From Anaerolineaceae bacterium (GTDB lineage: Bacteria > Chloroflexota > Anaerolineae > JAAYZQ01): a DNA stretch of 16,013 nt. A program made the position numbers and the translations under genes. The notes under the pieces are model-generated. The model had not been told where the DNA came from, did no database searches, and saw only the letters and a list, made by a program, of their open reading frames with translations. Location of the stretch: positions 1-16,013 of the forward strand of contig JAAYZQ010000312.1 in NCBI GenBank assembly GCA_012514775.1. The letters are read 5' to 3'. This document shows, one piece after another, positions 5,716 through 12,898 of this stretch (within the stretch, counting starts at the first letter, position 1; each line of letters opens with the position of its first letter).

Positions 5716-8466
5716 TTGAAACTGCGTTACGTAGGAAATGCACCGTTCTTCTCTGCCCTATCAGAGCAGGAACAGGAGCGCGTTTCCGAGCGGATGCACC
5801 TGGAGCATCGCCGCAGCGGTGAAACTCTATTCCGCAAAGGCGATACCAGCAGCGCACTCTACCTGATCAAGTCGGGCTGGGTGCGGCTTTTGGCCAATGG
5901 GGGCCTGGCCCTGGCAAATCAGGGCCCGGGAAGCCTGGTAGGCGAATCCGATCTCTTTCTCGACAGTCCTCGTTCTCTCACCGCCGTCATGGCAAGCGAC
6001 GCCGAGTTGTGGGCCCTGAGCCGCGAGGATCTGGTCGAGCTAATCACAGAAAGCCCGGCCACCGGACTCGCGCTTTCGCTGGCGCTGGGCTCACGGCTTG
6101 CCCTCTTTGACCGTTACCTGCTGGAAAACCGCTTGAAACCGCTCCCCTTCCTATCCGGACTCGAGGATGACAGCCTGCTGGCCCTTGCGGCGCGGCTGGT
6201 CCCTCAGGAAAAGAAGGAAGGCGAGTTTGTCGTAGAAGGTGGCCAGGAGCCGCAAGGGCTCTACGTCCTCGAGTCCGGGCAGATACACCTGCTCAGCAGC
6301 GAGGAGGGAGGCGACTTTTCGGAGCTTGGCCCCGGCGAATCCTTTGGCGAGATGGCCGTTCTGACCGGCAAACCCCACGCTCGCTCGGCACAAGCAGCCA
6401 CCGACGTCGTGCTCTGGTGCCTGCCCGCTGACGAGTTCGAGGCCCTCGGCGATGAGCGACCCGAGATCCGCCTTGCCCTCAGCCGCAGCTTGCGCGAGCC
6501 CTTGCGGTCCGAAGATCAGGACCTGGCTGTGGGAAGGCTGACTGCCATGCCGCTTTTTGCCGGCTTGCCGGAAGAAGCCCTGTGGGCCGTTTCCAGCCGC
6601 CTGCTCCTCCAGCACGTGCCCGCCGGCCAGTACGTCTTTAGCCAGGGTGCTGCGGGCGACGCCCTCTACCTGGTGGACAGCGGCAAGGTCGAAATCGTCA
6701 CCGGCACCGGCCTGGCCCAGACCGTGCTGGCCCGCCTGGGGCCCGACGAGTTCTTTGGTGAGATGGCCCTGCTCACGGGCAAGCCGCGCTCCAGCAGCGC
6801 CCGAACTGCGGCCCACAGCAACCTCTGGGTCCTCTATCGTTCCGACTTTGACGACCTGGTCAACCGCTATCCCGCCATCAGCCTGGCCCTCAGCAAGGCC
6901 CTGAGCGAGCGGCTGTCGACCATGGATCGGCGCTTTACCGAGAGCCATCTGCGCGGGCTCAAGCTCCTGGCCGGCCTGTCGGCCAGCCAACTGGAGGACG
7001 TGAGCGGCCGCCTCAAGGCCGCCCGCTACCGCCAGGGAGAGGCCATCGTGCGCGAGGGCGAGCCCGGCGAGGAGATGTATTTCCTGGAATCGGGCCGGGT
7101 GCAGGTGGTCCGCAACCACGGGGCGGAAGCCATCGTCCTGGACGAGCTGGGTGCCGGCGACCTTTTTGGCGAAATGGCACTCCTCACCGGCAACCCCCGC
7201 TCCGCGACGGTCACTGCCCTGAGCGAGGTGAACGTCTGGGTCCTGGGCCGGTCGGACTTTGACGACCTGGTGACGGCCTATCCCCACCTGGCCCTGGCCC
7301 TCAGCCGCTTGCTCAGCGAGCGCCTGCGCGCTACCGATGCCCGCTTCTTGCAGCGGCCCGCGCCTGCTGCACCGCAGGCAGCCGAGACGATCGCCGTCCC
7401 GGCGACGCGGCCGGCAGCCAGGCCCAGGCCCGCTGCGAGGCCCCGGCCGGAGCGCAAGGCCAGGGCAGAGGGCAAGGGGATCGCCGCCGAGGTCAGCGAG
7501 GCCTTTAACGGCATTGTCACCTGGTTCGGAGAGCTAAGCCCGGCGGCCAAGGTCCGGCTGCTGGTCGTGACCATGCTCCTGGCCTGGCTGGCGTGCATTG
7601 CCGCCCCTGCCCTGGTGCTATCCACGCTTGCGGCCGATAACGTAACCAATCTGCAAGGCGCCATTGCCTTTGTGCAAACGGCGACGCCGGTGGTCGAGGT
7701 CGTCTCCCCCGAGGCCGAGCCGGTCTTGTTAGAGGCGCCCATGGAGGCGGCGGCCCTGTCCGAGGCTGTAACGGCTGAAGAGCCGCCGGCCGCGGCTGCC
7801 GAGATGCGCGCGGCCGGAATTGTCCTTGAGAACGCAGACGAGCCACCCGCGCAGCAGCAGGAGGCGGCAGCGACAGCCACGCCATGGATCGTCGTCGTCA
7901 CCAATACGCCGCCGCCGCCCACGGAGACGCCGGTGCCCACCGATACCCCGCTACCGCCCACCGCCGCTCCGACCCGCAGCGCTGCCGTCGCCGCTGCGCC
8001 CCGGGCAGCGAACACGCCTACGCCGGCGGTCGCGGCCGACAGGCCCCAGCCTGCCCGGGATCTCGACCCCCGCCTCGGGGCTCTCAACGTCCAGGTTCAG
8101 CCCGCGGGTGTACAGCCGGGCCAGAGCTACTGGCGGCTGGTCGCCGCCCGCTGGGAGGATGAAGGCCAGTCTGGCGGGCGCCACTCTATCTTTGTCAACG
8201 TCCTGGACGAGAACGGCAACCGCGTGGTGGGCCAGCCCGTGGAGATCCGCTGGGGAAGCGGCAGCGTGTCCCTCCCCACGGAGGACAAGCCATTGCACGA
8301 ACCGGCCATGAACTTTCCGATGTACAATACCCTGGGCTCCTACGCCGTGAGCGTCGCCGGGCTGCCGAGTGATTCGGTGGTCGGCATGGGACTGGGCAGC
8401 ATTCAGCAGCCCGCCTTTACCATCCATACCTGCTTCTACCTGACGTTCCAGCGGACGACGCGCTAA
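5716..8466 (+). CDS. Transmembrane protein with four cyclic-nucleotide-binding domains
   Basis: A 916-residue protein starting at TTG after a strong ribosome binding site. Four CRP-type cNMP-binding domains lie in tandem at about 8-135, 143-265, 275-405 and 413-538. Their phosphate-binding cassettes differ. Domain 4 has the full FGEMALLTGNPRSATV. Domain 3 has FGEMALLTGKPRSSSA. Domain 2 has FGEMAVLTGKPHARSA, with the usual PR changed to PH. Domain 1 is most divergent (GESDLFLDSPRSLTAV). There is no helix-turn-helix. A Pro/Arg-rich basic stretch follows, then one membrane segment (about 613-640), an Ala/Glu-rich and Thr-Pro linker (to about 800), and a C-terminal beta-domain (about 806-916) with HSIFVNVLDENGNRVVG, related to the outer domains of the two genes upstream. 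It appears to connect cytoplasmic nucleotide binding to a surface domain; no partner is proven. Confidence 0.88.
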   Translation: MKLRYVGNAPFFSALSEQEQERVSERMHLEHRRSGETLFRKGDTSSALYLIKSGWVRLLANGGLALANQGPGSLVGESDLFLDSPRSLTAVMASDAELWALSREDLVELITESPATGLALSLALGSRLALFDRYLLENRLKPLPFLSGLEDDSLLALAARLVPQEKKEGEFVVEGGQEPQGLYVLESGQIHLLSSEEGGDFSELGPGESFGEMAVLTGKPHARSAQAATDVVLWCLPADEFEALGDERPEIRLALSRSLREPLRSEDQDLAVGRLTAMPLFAGLPEEALWAVSSRLLLQHVPAGQYVFSQGAAGDALYLVDSGKVEIVTGTGLAQTVLARLGPDEFFGEMALLTGKPRSSSARTAAHSNLWVLYRSDFDDLVNRYPAISLALSKALSERLSTMDRRFTESHLRGLKLLAGLSASQLEDVSGRLKAARYRQGEAIVREGEPGEEMYFLESGRVQVVRNHGAEAIVLDELGAGDLFGEMALLTGNPRSATVTALSEVNVWVLGRSDFDDLVTAYPHLALALSRLLSERLRATDARFLQRPAPAAPQAAETIAVPATRPAARPRPAARPRPERKARAEGKGIAAEVSEAFNGIVTWFGELSPAAKVRLLVVTMLLAWLACIAAPALVLSTLAADNVTNLQGAIAFVQTATPVVEVVSPEAEPVLLEAPMEAAALSEAVTAEEPPAAAAEMRAAGIVLENADEPPAQQQEAAATATPWIVVVTNTPPPPTETPVPTDTPLPPTAAPTRSAAVAAAPRAANTPTPAVAADRPQPARDLDPRLGALNVQVQPAGVQPGQSYWRLVAARWEDEGQSGGRHSIFVNVLDENGNRVVGQPVEIRWGSGSVSLPTEDKPLHEPAMNFPMYNTLGSYAVSVAGLPSDSVVGMGLGSIQQPAFTIHTCFYLTFQRTTR

Positions 8467-8488
8467 GAGCCAGTTTTTCGCCTTTCAG

Positions 8489-8520
8489 AGACCCGCCTTC
8501 CCAGCGAAGGCGGGTCTTCT
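8489..8520 (+). terminator. Intrinsic terminator of the CNB-domain gene
   Basis: AGACCCGCCTT (8489-8499) pairs perfectly with AAGGCGGGTCT (8507-8517) around a seven-base loop, followed by a TCTTGCTTCT tail. It starts 22 bases after the stop codon. Confidence 0.85.
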
Positions 8521-8551
8521 TGCTTCTCCAACCTGACCTGGAGGTAGGGTA

Positions 8552-8596
8552 ATGGATGCAGTCCGGCGCTGTGCACCCTGGCGTTCGGCCGGTTAA
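8552..8596 (+). CDS. Possible 14-residue leader peptide
   Basis: GGAGG lies seven bases before ATG 8552, which encodes MDAVRRCAPWRSAG and ends with TAA at 8594, inside the loop of the first downstream hairpin. No convincing promoter is seen between the preceding terminator and this frame. It could be chance. Confidence 0.2.
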   Translation: MDAVRRCAPWRSAG

Positions 8597-8661
8597 AAGA
8601 AGGACCGAACGCGTGAGCGTTCAAGGAGGGGGTGGCCACCCTGCAGGAGGCCGCCCCCTCC
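8581..8661 (+). other. Structured intergenic element with competing hairpins
   Basis: GCGTTCGG (8581-8588) pairs with CCGAACGC (8605-8612). The sequence GAACGC (8607-8612) can instead pair with GCGTTC (8617-8622). A long stem follows: GGAGGGGGTGGCC (8625-8637) with GGCCGCCCCCTCC (8649-8661), one G-T pair and an 11-base loop. No T tract follows the last stem. It lies between the terminator at 8489 and the promoter at 8696, so it is not part of either neighbouring transcript as predicted. It could be a small RNA, an attenuator or a structural DNA site; no known RNA family is recognised. Confidence 0.4.
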
Positions 8662-8695
8662 ACTTTCACCAGCGCAAGCTCGAACCGTTTTCCCC

Positions 8696-8724
8696 TTGAC
8701 AGGGCAGCGGTGGGGTGCTATAAT
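8696..8724 (+). promoter_or_regulatory. Consensus extended -10 promoter of the phasin/phaR unit
   Basis: A perfect TTGACA (8696-8701) and perfect TATAAT (8719-8724) are separated by 17 bases, with an extended -10 TGC directly before the -10 hexamer. The predicted start is near 8731. Such a strong promoter suits a gene that is held down by a repressor. Confidence 0.9.
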
Positions 8725-8727
8725 GAT

Positions 8728-8748
8728 TTATGATGCAATGCGTCATAA
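8728..8748 (+). promoter_or_regulatory. Palindromic operator candidate on the transcription start
   Basis: TTATGATGC (8728-8736) and GCGTCATAA (8740-8748) are inverted repeats matching at eight of nine positions, separated by AAT. The palindrome begins three bases after the -10 hexamer, so a bound dimer would block the polymerase. Its centre is TGC-N3-GCG. Published PhaR sites in Paracoccus are of the CTGC-N3-GCAG kind, so PhaR, encoded in the same unit, is the natural candidate. Binding is inference. Confidence 0.6.
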
Positions 8749-8765
8749 GCCGGCCCCTGGCCGGC
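8749..8765 (+). promoter_or_regulatory. GC-rich leader hairpin before the phasin gene
   Basis: GCCGGCC (8749-8755) and GGCCGGC (8759-8765) pair perfectly at seven positions around CCT. The hairpin lies near the 5' end of the predicted messenger and eight bases before the ribosome binding site GGAGGTG (8773-8779). It could stabilise the messenger or affect translation. Confidence 0.5.
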
Positions 8766-8783
8766 AAAACCTGGAGGTGTACC

Positions 8784-9170
8784 ATGGCAAAGGTCAAGGT
8801 GAGCGTGCAGGACCCGGCCGTCGAGCCGGCTGACGAGCGCCGCAGCTCGCTTCTCGAGGCCACCCGGCGCATGATGCTGGCCAGCATCGGCGCGGTGGCC
8901 CTGGCGCAGGAAGAAATGGAAACTTTTGTCGAACGCCTGGTGGAGCGCGGCCAGATCGCGGAGCAGGATGGCAAGCGCCTGGTCCGGGACATGATGGAGC
9001 GCCGCCGCGACCAGACCCAGCGCGCCGAAGAGGAGCTGGAGCGCCGCATGGAATCCATGCTGTCGCGCATGAACGTGCCGAGCAAGAGCGACATCGACAG
9101 CCTGAGCGCCAAGATCAGCGAGCTCAGCCGCAAGGTCGACGAGCTGAAGAGGACCGGGCCGGGCGCGTAG
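8784..9170 (+). CDS. Phasin-family (PHA granule-associated) protein
   Basis: A 128-residue, almost wholly helical, charged protein of the phasin/PhaF-PhaI type. Such proteins coat polyhydroxyalkanoate granules and limit their size. The order is typical: a helix with LLEATRRMMLASIGAVALAQ (23-42), then FVERLVERGQIAEQDGKRLV (48-67), a coiled-coil stretch rich in Arg and Glu, and the C-terminal helix NVPSKSDIDSLSAKISEL (97-114). It lacks the Lys/Ala/Pro tail of the longer PhaF proteins. ATG 8784 is chosen because GGAGGTG precedes it; an earlier in-frame ATG (8730) lies at the transcription start, inside the palindrome. The PhaR-type regulator follows after 28 bases. No PHA synthase is in the window, so the granule role is from family knowledge. 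Confidence 0.85.
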   Translation: MAKVKVSVQDPAVEPADERRSSLLEATRRMMLASIGAVALAQEEMETFVERLVERGQIAEQDGKRLVRDMMERRRDQTQRAEEELERRMESMLSRMNVPSKSDIDSLSAKISELSRKVDELKRTGPGA

Positions 9171-9198
9171 CGGGACCTAACGGTCGCAGGCCAGGGCC

Positions 9199-9759
9199 AT
9201 GCCCCTGATCAAGCGCTACCCGAACCGCAAGCTGTACGACACCAAGGCCCGGCGCTACGTCACGCTGGAGGAGGTCGCCGCCCTCATTCGAGACGGCCAC
9301 GACGTGGCCGTCGTGGACCATGCCACCGACGAGGACCTCACCGCCGTGACCCTCGCCCAGATCCTGCTGGGCGAGGAAAAGCGCCGCGGCTACCTGCCCC
9401 AGTCCCTGCTGGCCGGCCTGGTCCGTGCGGGTGGACAGACCCTTTCAACGCTTCGCCGGGCCCTGGACGCACCCCTGGGCCTGGCGCGGCAGGTGGACGA
9501 GGAGATCGAGCGGCGGCTGGCGGCCCTGGTGCAGCGCGGCGAGCTGACGGCGGAGGAGGGGGCTCGCCTGGCGGCGAAACTGGCGGACGTGCCGCTACCC
9601 ACCGGCCCTCGTCTGGAAGAGGACCGGGTGCGCGCTTTTCTGGAGTCCCGGGGCCTGCCCGGCCGGGACGAGGTCCAGGCGATGCTGGCCCGGCTGGACG
9701 AGCTTTCGGCCAGCCTCGACGAGATCCTGGCCGGCTCCCGTGGGGAGGGCGAGCCGTAG
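9199..9759 (+). CDS. phaR: PhaR-type polyhydroxyalkanoate synthesis regulator
   Basis: A 186-residue protein whose N terminus (3-57) is the PHA accumulation regulator DNA-binding domain: IKRYPNRKLYDTKARRYVTL, then EVAALIRDG and DEDLTAVTLAQILL. In studied bacteria PhaR represses phasin genes and is released when it binds nascent PHA granules. The C-terminal half (about 100-178) is not the usual PhaR tail. Its LVQRGELTAEEGARLAAKL and GLPGRDEVQAMLARLDEL match, in order, the LVERGQIAEQDGKRLV and NVPSKSDIDSLSAKISEL of the phasin encoded just before it. It therefore looks like a DNA-binding domain fused to a phasin-like helix pair. It is probably co-transcribed with the phasin and may act on the palindrome at 8728-8748. 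Its stop lies ten bases from the stop of the converging gene. Confidence 0.9.
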   Translation: MPLIKRYPNRKLYDTKARRYVTLEEVAALIRDGHDVAVVDHATDEDLTAVTLAQILLGEEKRRGYLPQSLLAGLVRAGGQTLSTLRRALDAPLGLARQVDEEIERRLAALVQRGELTAEEGARLAAKLADVPLPTGPRLEEDRVRAFLESRGLPGRDEVQAMLARLDELSASLDEILAGSRGEGEP

Positions 9760-9773
9760 GGCAGCGTGCCTAC
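9756..9773. terminator. Small hairpin spanning two converging stop codons
   Basis: GTAGGGCA (9756-9763) pairs with TGCCTAC (9767-9773) with one bulged G and a GCG loop. The arms contain the TAG stops of phaR (9757-9759) and of the opposite gene (9772-9770). There is no T tract on either strand, so termination by this hairpin alone is doubtful. Confidence 0.35.
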
Positions 9774-12082
9774 GCCCGCCTGCGCCGCAACCAGACGAAT
9801 CCTGCTGCGGCCAGTGCCGCCAGGGTGACCAGGCTGATGGCCAGGCCGGCGATCCAACTGGCCGGCCGGAAGGTCATGGTCACCGTGTGGGAGCCGGCGG
9901 GCACCGCCACCGCGCGGAAGGCATAGTTGGCCCGCAGGATCTCGGCCGGGCTGCCGTCCAGCTCGGCGAGCCACCCCGGATAGAAGGGATCGCTGAGCAC
10001 CAGGTAGCCCTCGGCCGGGCTGTCCACGGCCAGCTCGATGCGGTCCGGCTCGTAACGCTCCACCCGGAGCTCGCCGCCGGCCGCGTCCCCATCCAGCGGC
10101 CGGCCTGCCTCCAACACCACGCTCGTGGCCGGGTCAAAGCCGGCCTGGTGGATCATGGCCCACGCTTCTTCCTGGCTGCCGGCGACGGTCGCCCGCTGCA
10201 CCAGGAAGGCGCGGGGCAGCGCCGTCGTGTTGCGATAGACGTTGACCTCGGGATCGCCCTCAAAGGCGAGCTCGAACTTGTTCCAGTCCAGCGTGATCTC
10301 TTTGCTGCCCAGGAGATAGCGAACCCCCAGAAAATCATAGAGCGGCGTGGAGCGCCCGCCGGTTCCTTGCCAGTAGCGCTCCACGTCGGCCACCACCAGG
10401 GGATTGTCGACGCCGCCCACGTCGTACAGACCTGCCAGGAGCGCCGTGTCGGGCTGCCAGGAAGCGGCGACGTCGGTCCGCGAGTCGATGCGAAACAGGC
10501 CGGGCTCGCCCTGCAAGAACTGCACGATGGCCGGGTGCTGGTAGCCCTCCATGGGCGGCTCGTGGCCGATGTCGGCGTAGGCCCCCACCGACGCCAGGTC
10601 GAAAAAGACCAGTCCGGCGGCCAGCCAGCCCAGCGTGCCGCGGCCCATGCGGCCGCTTCGCCGCGCGGCCAGCCAGGCCAACGAGGCGCCCAGGAGCAGC
10701 AGGGCCAGGATTACGCTGTTGGCCGCCGCCGACACGCGCCAGAAGAGCGTCGGATCGCGGTCCTGGGCCTGGTACACGACCAGGTAGGCCCAGGCGCCGC
10801 CCACCAGGGCCGCCCCGCCGCCCAGCCACAGGAGCCCCCTCCAGGCGCCGTCCAGCAACCTGCGTGCGGGGCGCTCCAGGGGCGATAGCAGGCGCTCCAG
10901 GCCGATGGCGGCCAGCGCCGCCAGGGCAAAATCGAGGAGCAGCACAAAGCGCGCCGGGGCGCGGAGCTGCCCAAAGCCGGGCAGCAGGCTGTAGGCCCAG
11001 CCGTGGACGATGGACTGGCCGCCCAGGGCCAGCAACAGCCCGACGACGCCCAGGACCAGGAAGAGGCGCACCCGCGAACCGTGCCCGGCGGCCCGGGCCG
11101 GCCGGAGCAGCACGGCCAGGCCCGCCAACAGCAGGGTGAACACGCCCACGTAGCCGGCCGCCACCCGGTCCCAGACGCCCCAGTACAGGGACGGCTCGCG
11201 GCTGCTGAACAGCCCGGGGACCAGCATCTCGCCCAGCATGGCCGGGACCAGCGAGTAGCGCGCTGCTTCGCGATAGGAGAGGCCGGCCCGCGGGCTGAGG
11301 CCCGCGTATTCCACGGCCGGAAGCAGGACCAGCGCCGCCAGGCCCACGGCCACGGCCGCCGTCAGGGCCAACGCCAGCAGCGGCCAGGTGGCCTGCCAGC
11401 CCCCTGGGCGGCGCGTCCCTCCGGGCAGCAGCTCGATAACGGCCATAACCGCCAGCCCGATGCCGATGGCCAGCGTGATCTGCAGGTGGCCCTCCAGCGT
11501 GGCGACGCCCAACACCAGGCCCGCCGCGGCGGCCAGCGCCAGGCTGCGCCCTCGCAGCGCGCGCCAGAACAAGAGCACCACCAGGGGAAGCCAGGCGGCC
11601 ACGGCGATGAGGTTCAGGTTGCCCACATGCACGACGAACAGGTCGGAGAACATGTAGGCCACGGCGCCCGTCAGCGCCGCCACCGGGCGCAGCGGGCGTG
11701 CCGGGTCCAGGTATCGCAGGCAGAGGTACATGGCCAGCCCGGCCCAGAAGACGTGCAGGGCGGCCATCCACTGCAGCGCCTCGTAGGGAAAGGTGGGCGC
11801 CAGGAGGCTGAGGAGGAGGTTGGGCGGGTAAAAGAGCCCGCTCTGTGTGTCGGCGAGAAAGGGCGCGCCGCCATAGAGGTGCGGGTTCCAGAGGGGCAGG
11901 TCGCCGGCCCACAGGCGGGCGGCGGCGTAGCGATAGGTGGGAAAGAGGAACGAGACGAGGTCGCCGCCGCCGGCAGGCTTCCACGCCTGGCCGGCGAGCA
12001 CGCGCCAGAAATAGCCGAGGGTTGCCAGGAGCAGCAACGCCGCTGCCCCCAGGTCGTGACGTAGAGTCCGCCAATGGCTCAT
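9770..12082 (-). CDS. YfhO-family polytopic membrane protein
   Basis: A 770-residue protein with about a dozen hydrophobic segments. The first outer loop carries the YfhO hallmark: GGDLVSFLFPTYRYAA, then LPLWNPHLYGGAPFLADTQS and FYPPNLLL. The C-terminal soluble part has VNVYRNTTALPRAFLV and the usual YLVLSDPFYPGWLAELDG segment, followed by a last membrane helix and an Arg-rich tail. YfhO proteins are GT-C-like; in Bacillus and Listeria relatives have been linked to glycosylation of teichoic acids. ATG 12082 is chosen because CAGGGGGC lies just upstream; the open frame extends 115 codons further but overlaps the preceding methyltransferase. The gap to that gene is 17 bases, so the two share a transcript. 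The precise sugar and acceptor cannot be told from sequence. Confidence 0.88.
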   Translation of the reverse strand: MSHWRTLRHDLGAAALLLLATLGYFWRVLAGQAWKPAGGGDLVSFLFPTYRYAAARLWAGDLPLWNPHLYGGAPFLADTQSGLFYPPNLLLSLLAPTFPYEALQWMAALHVFWAGLAMYLCLRYLDPARPLRPVAALTGAVAYMFSDLFVVHVGNLNLIAVAAWLPLVVLLFWRALRGRSLALAAAAGLVLGVATLEGHLQITLAIGIGLAVMAVIELLPGGTRRPGGWQATWPLLALALTAAVAVGLAALVLLPAVEYAGLSPRAGLSYREAARYSLVPAMLGEMLVPGLFSSREPSLYWGVWDRVAAGYVGVFTLLLAGLAVLLRPARAAGHGSRVRLFLVLGVVGLLLALGGQSIVHGWAYSLLPGFGQLRAPARFVLLLDFALAALAAIGLERLLSPLERPARRLLDGAWRGLLWLGGGAALVGGAWAYLVVYQAQDRDPTLFWRVSAAANSVILALLLLGASLAWLAARRSGRMGRGTLGWLAAGLVFFDLASVGAYADIGHEPPMEGYQHPAIVQFLQGEPGLFRIDSRTDVAASWQPDTALLAGLYDVGGVDNPLVVADVERYWQGTGGRSTPLYDFLGVRYLLGSKEITLDWNKFELAFEGDPEVNVYRNTTALPRAFLVQRATVAGSQEEAWAMIHQAGFDPATSVVLEAGRPLDGDAAGGELRVERYEPDRIELAVDSPAEGYLVLSDPFYPGWLAELDGSPAEILRANYAFRAVAVPAGSHTVTMTFRPASWIAGLAISLVTLAALAAAGFVWLRRRRA

Positions 12083-12099
12083 AACTGCCCCCTGGACGA

Positions 12100-12846
12100 T
12101 TACAGATCCTTGCCCGGTTTTCGGGCCACGCCCGCCACGGTCAGGCCAAAGGGCAGACTGTGGGTGCGCAGCCACCGGGCTTCGAGAAAGAGCAACCGGG
12201 AAAAAAGCCCGTTCTGCCACCCCGAACCGTTGTTCAGGGTTGGCCGTTTCCGGGGCGGCAGGCGCTTTTCCACGACCGACTGCACAATGGCAGGCGGCAG
12301 GGAAAATGTATTGGCATAGGTCAGCCTTTCGACGGCAAACCCGGCCCCGGTGAGGTCCTGCCTCAGCCCGCGCGACGTGAAGCGCCGGCCGGTGTGGACC
12401 ACCACGTCGTGGTGGCGGCGCAGCCAATCGTAGGCGGGCAGCCGCAGGAGAAGGCGACCCCCCGGCCGGAGGACCCGCCAGAACTCGAACAACGCGGCGT
12501 GGTGGTCCGTCACTGCTCGATGGTACAGAACGTCAAACGATGTGACCAGGTCAAAGGAAGCGTCGGGAAAGGGCAGCGAAGTGATCGATGCCTGGCCCAG
12601 GTGCGGCAGCGCCCGCCGCCGGCAGAAAGCCAGCCCCACGGGCGAAATGTCGCAGCCGGTGACGGTGCCGAAAGGCAGCAAGAACCTGGTGGCTCCGCCT
12701 GTGCCACAACCGGCATCCAGGATCCGTAGATTCCGTGGACTGGGGTAGAGTTGGTTCAACAGCGAAATCGTGATTCGTTCCATGCCCCTGTACCACCAGT
12801 GACCATCCTCGGTCGCGTACATGCTTTCGTATGCACTCAGCTCCAT
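12100..12846 (-). CDS. Class I SAM-dependent methyltransferase
   Basis: A 248-residue protein with the Methyltransf_11 pattern. The SAM-binding motif I is LDAGCGTGG (43-51), followed by the acidic residue in GCDISP (D66), LPFPDASFDLVTSFDVLYH (91-109) and the post-motif RVLRPGGRLLLRLP. The N-terminal HWWYRGMERI is common in methyltransferases found beside glycosyltransferase genes. It probably modifies a sugar, lipid carrier or polyprenyl-linked intermediate of the neighbouring pathway; the substrate is unknown. ATG 12846 is preferred because the family start MxxxxYxxMYxxEDxHWW begins there. A GTG at 12873 would add nine residues; neither has a clear ribosome binding site. It lies 52 bases after the glycosyltransferase gene and 17 bases before the YfhO gene, all on the minus strand. 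Confidence 0.87.
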   Translation of the reverse strand: MELSAYESMYATEDGHWWYRGMERITISLLNQLYPSPRNLRILDAGCGTGGATRFLLPFGTVTGCDISPVGLAFCRRRALPHLGQASITSLPFPDASFDLVTSFDVLYHRAVTDHHAALFEFWRVLRPGGRLLLRLPAYDWLRRHHDVVVHTGRRFTSRGLRQDLTGAGFAVERLTYANTFSLPPAIVQSVVEKRLPPRKRPTLNNGSGWQNGLFSRLLFLEARWLRTHSLPFGLTVAGVARKPGKDL

Positions 12847-12898
12847 CAGCAATATCCGAGGAGCGCCTGCCACCAGGGTGGGGCAGCAGGCACGCGTC

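Noticed and set aside
8730..8783. Upstream ATG start for the phasin gene
   Set aside because: It lies within the palindrome at the transcription start and has no ribosome binding site; ATG 8784 follows GGAGGTG.
10335..12074. Minus-strand open frame of 579 codons
   Set aside because: Shadow frame inside the YfhO gene; Arg/Pro/Gly-rich with no membrane pattern or motif.
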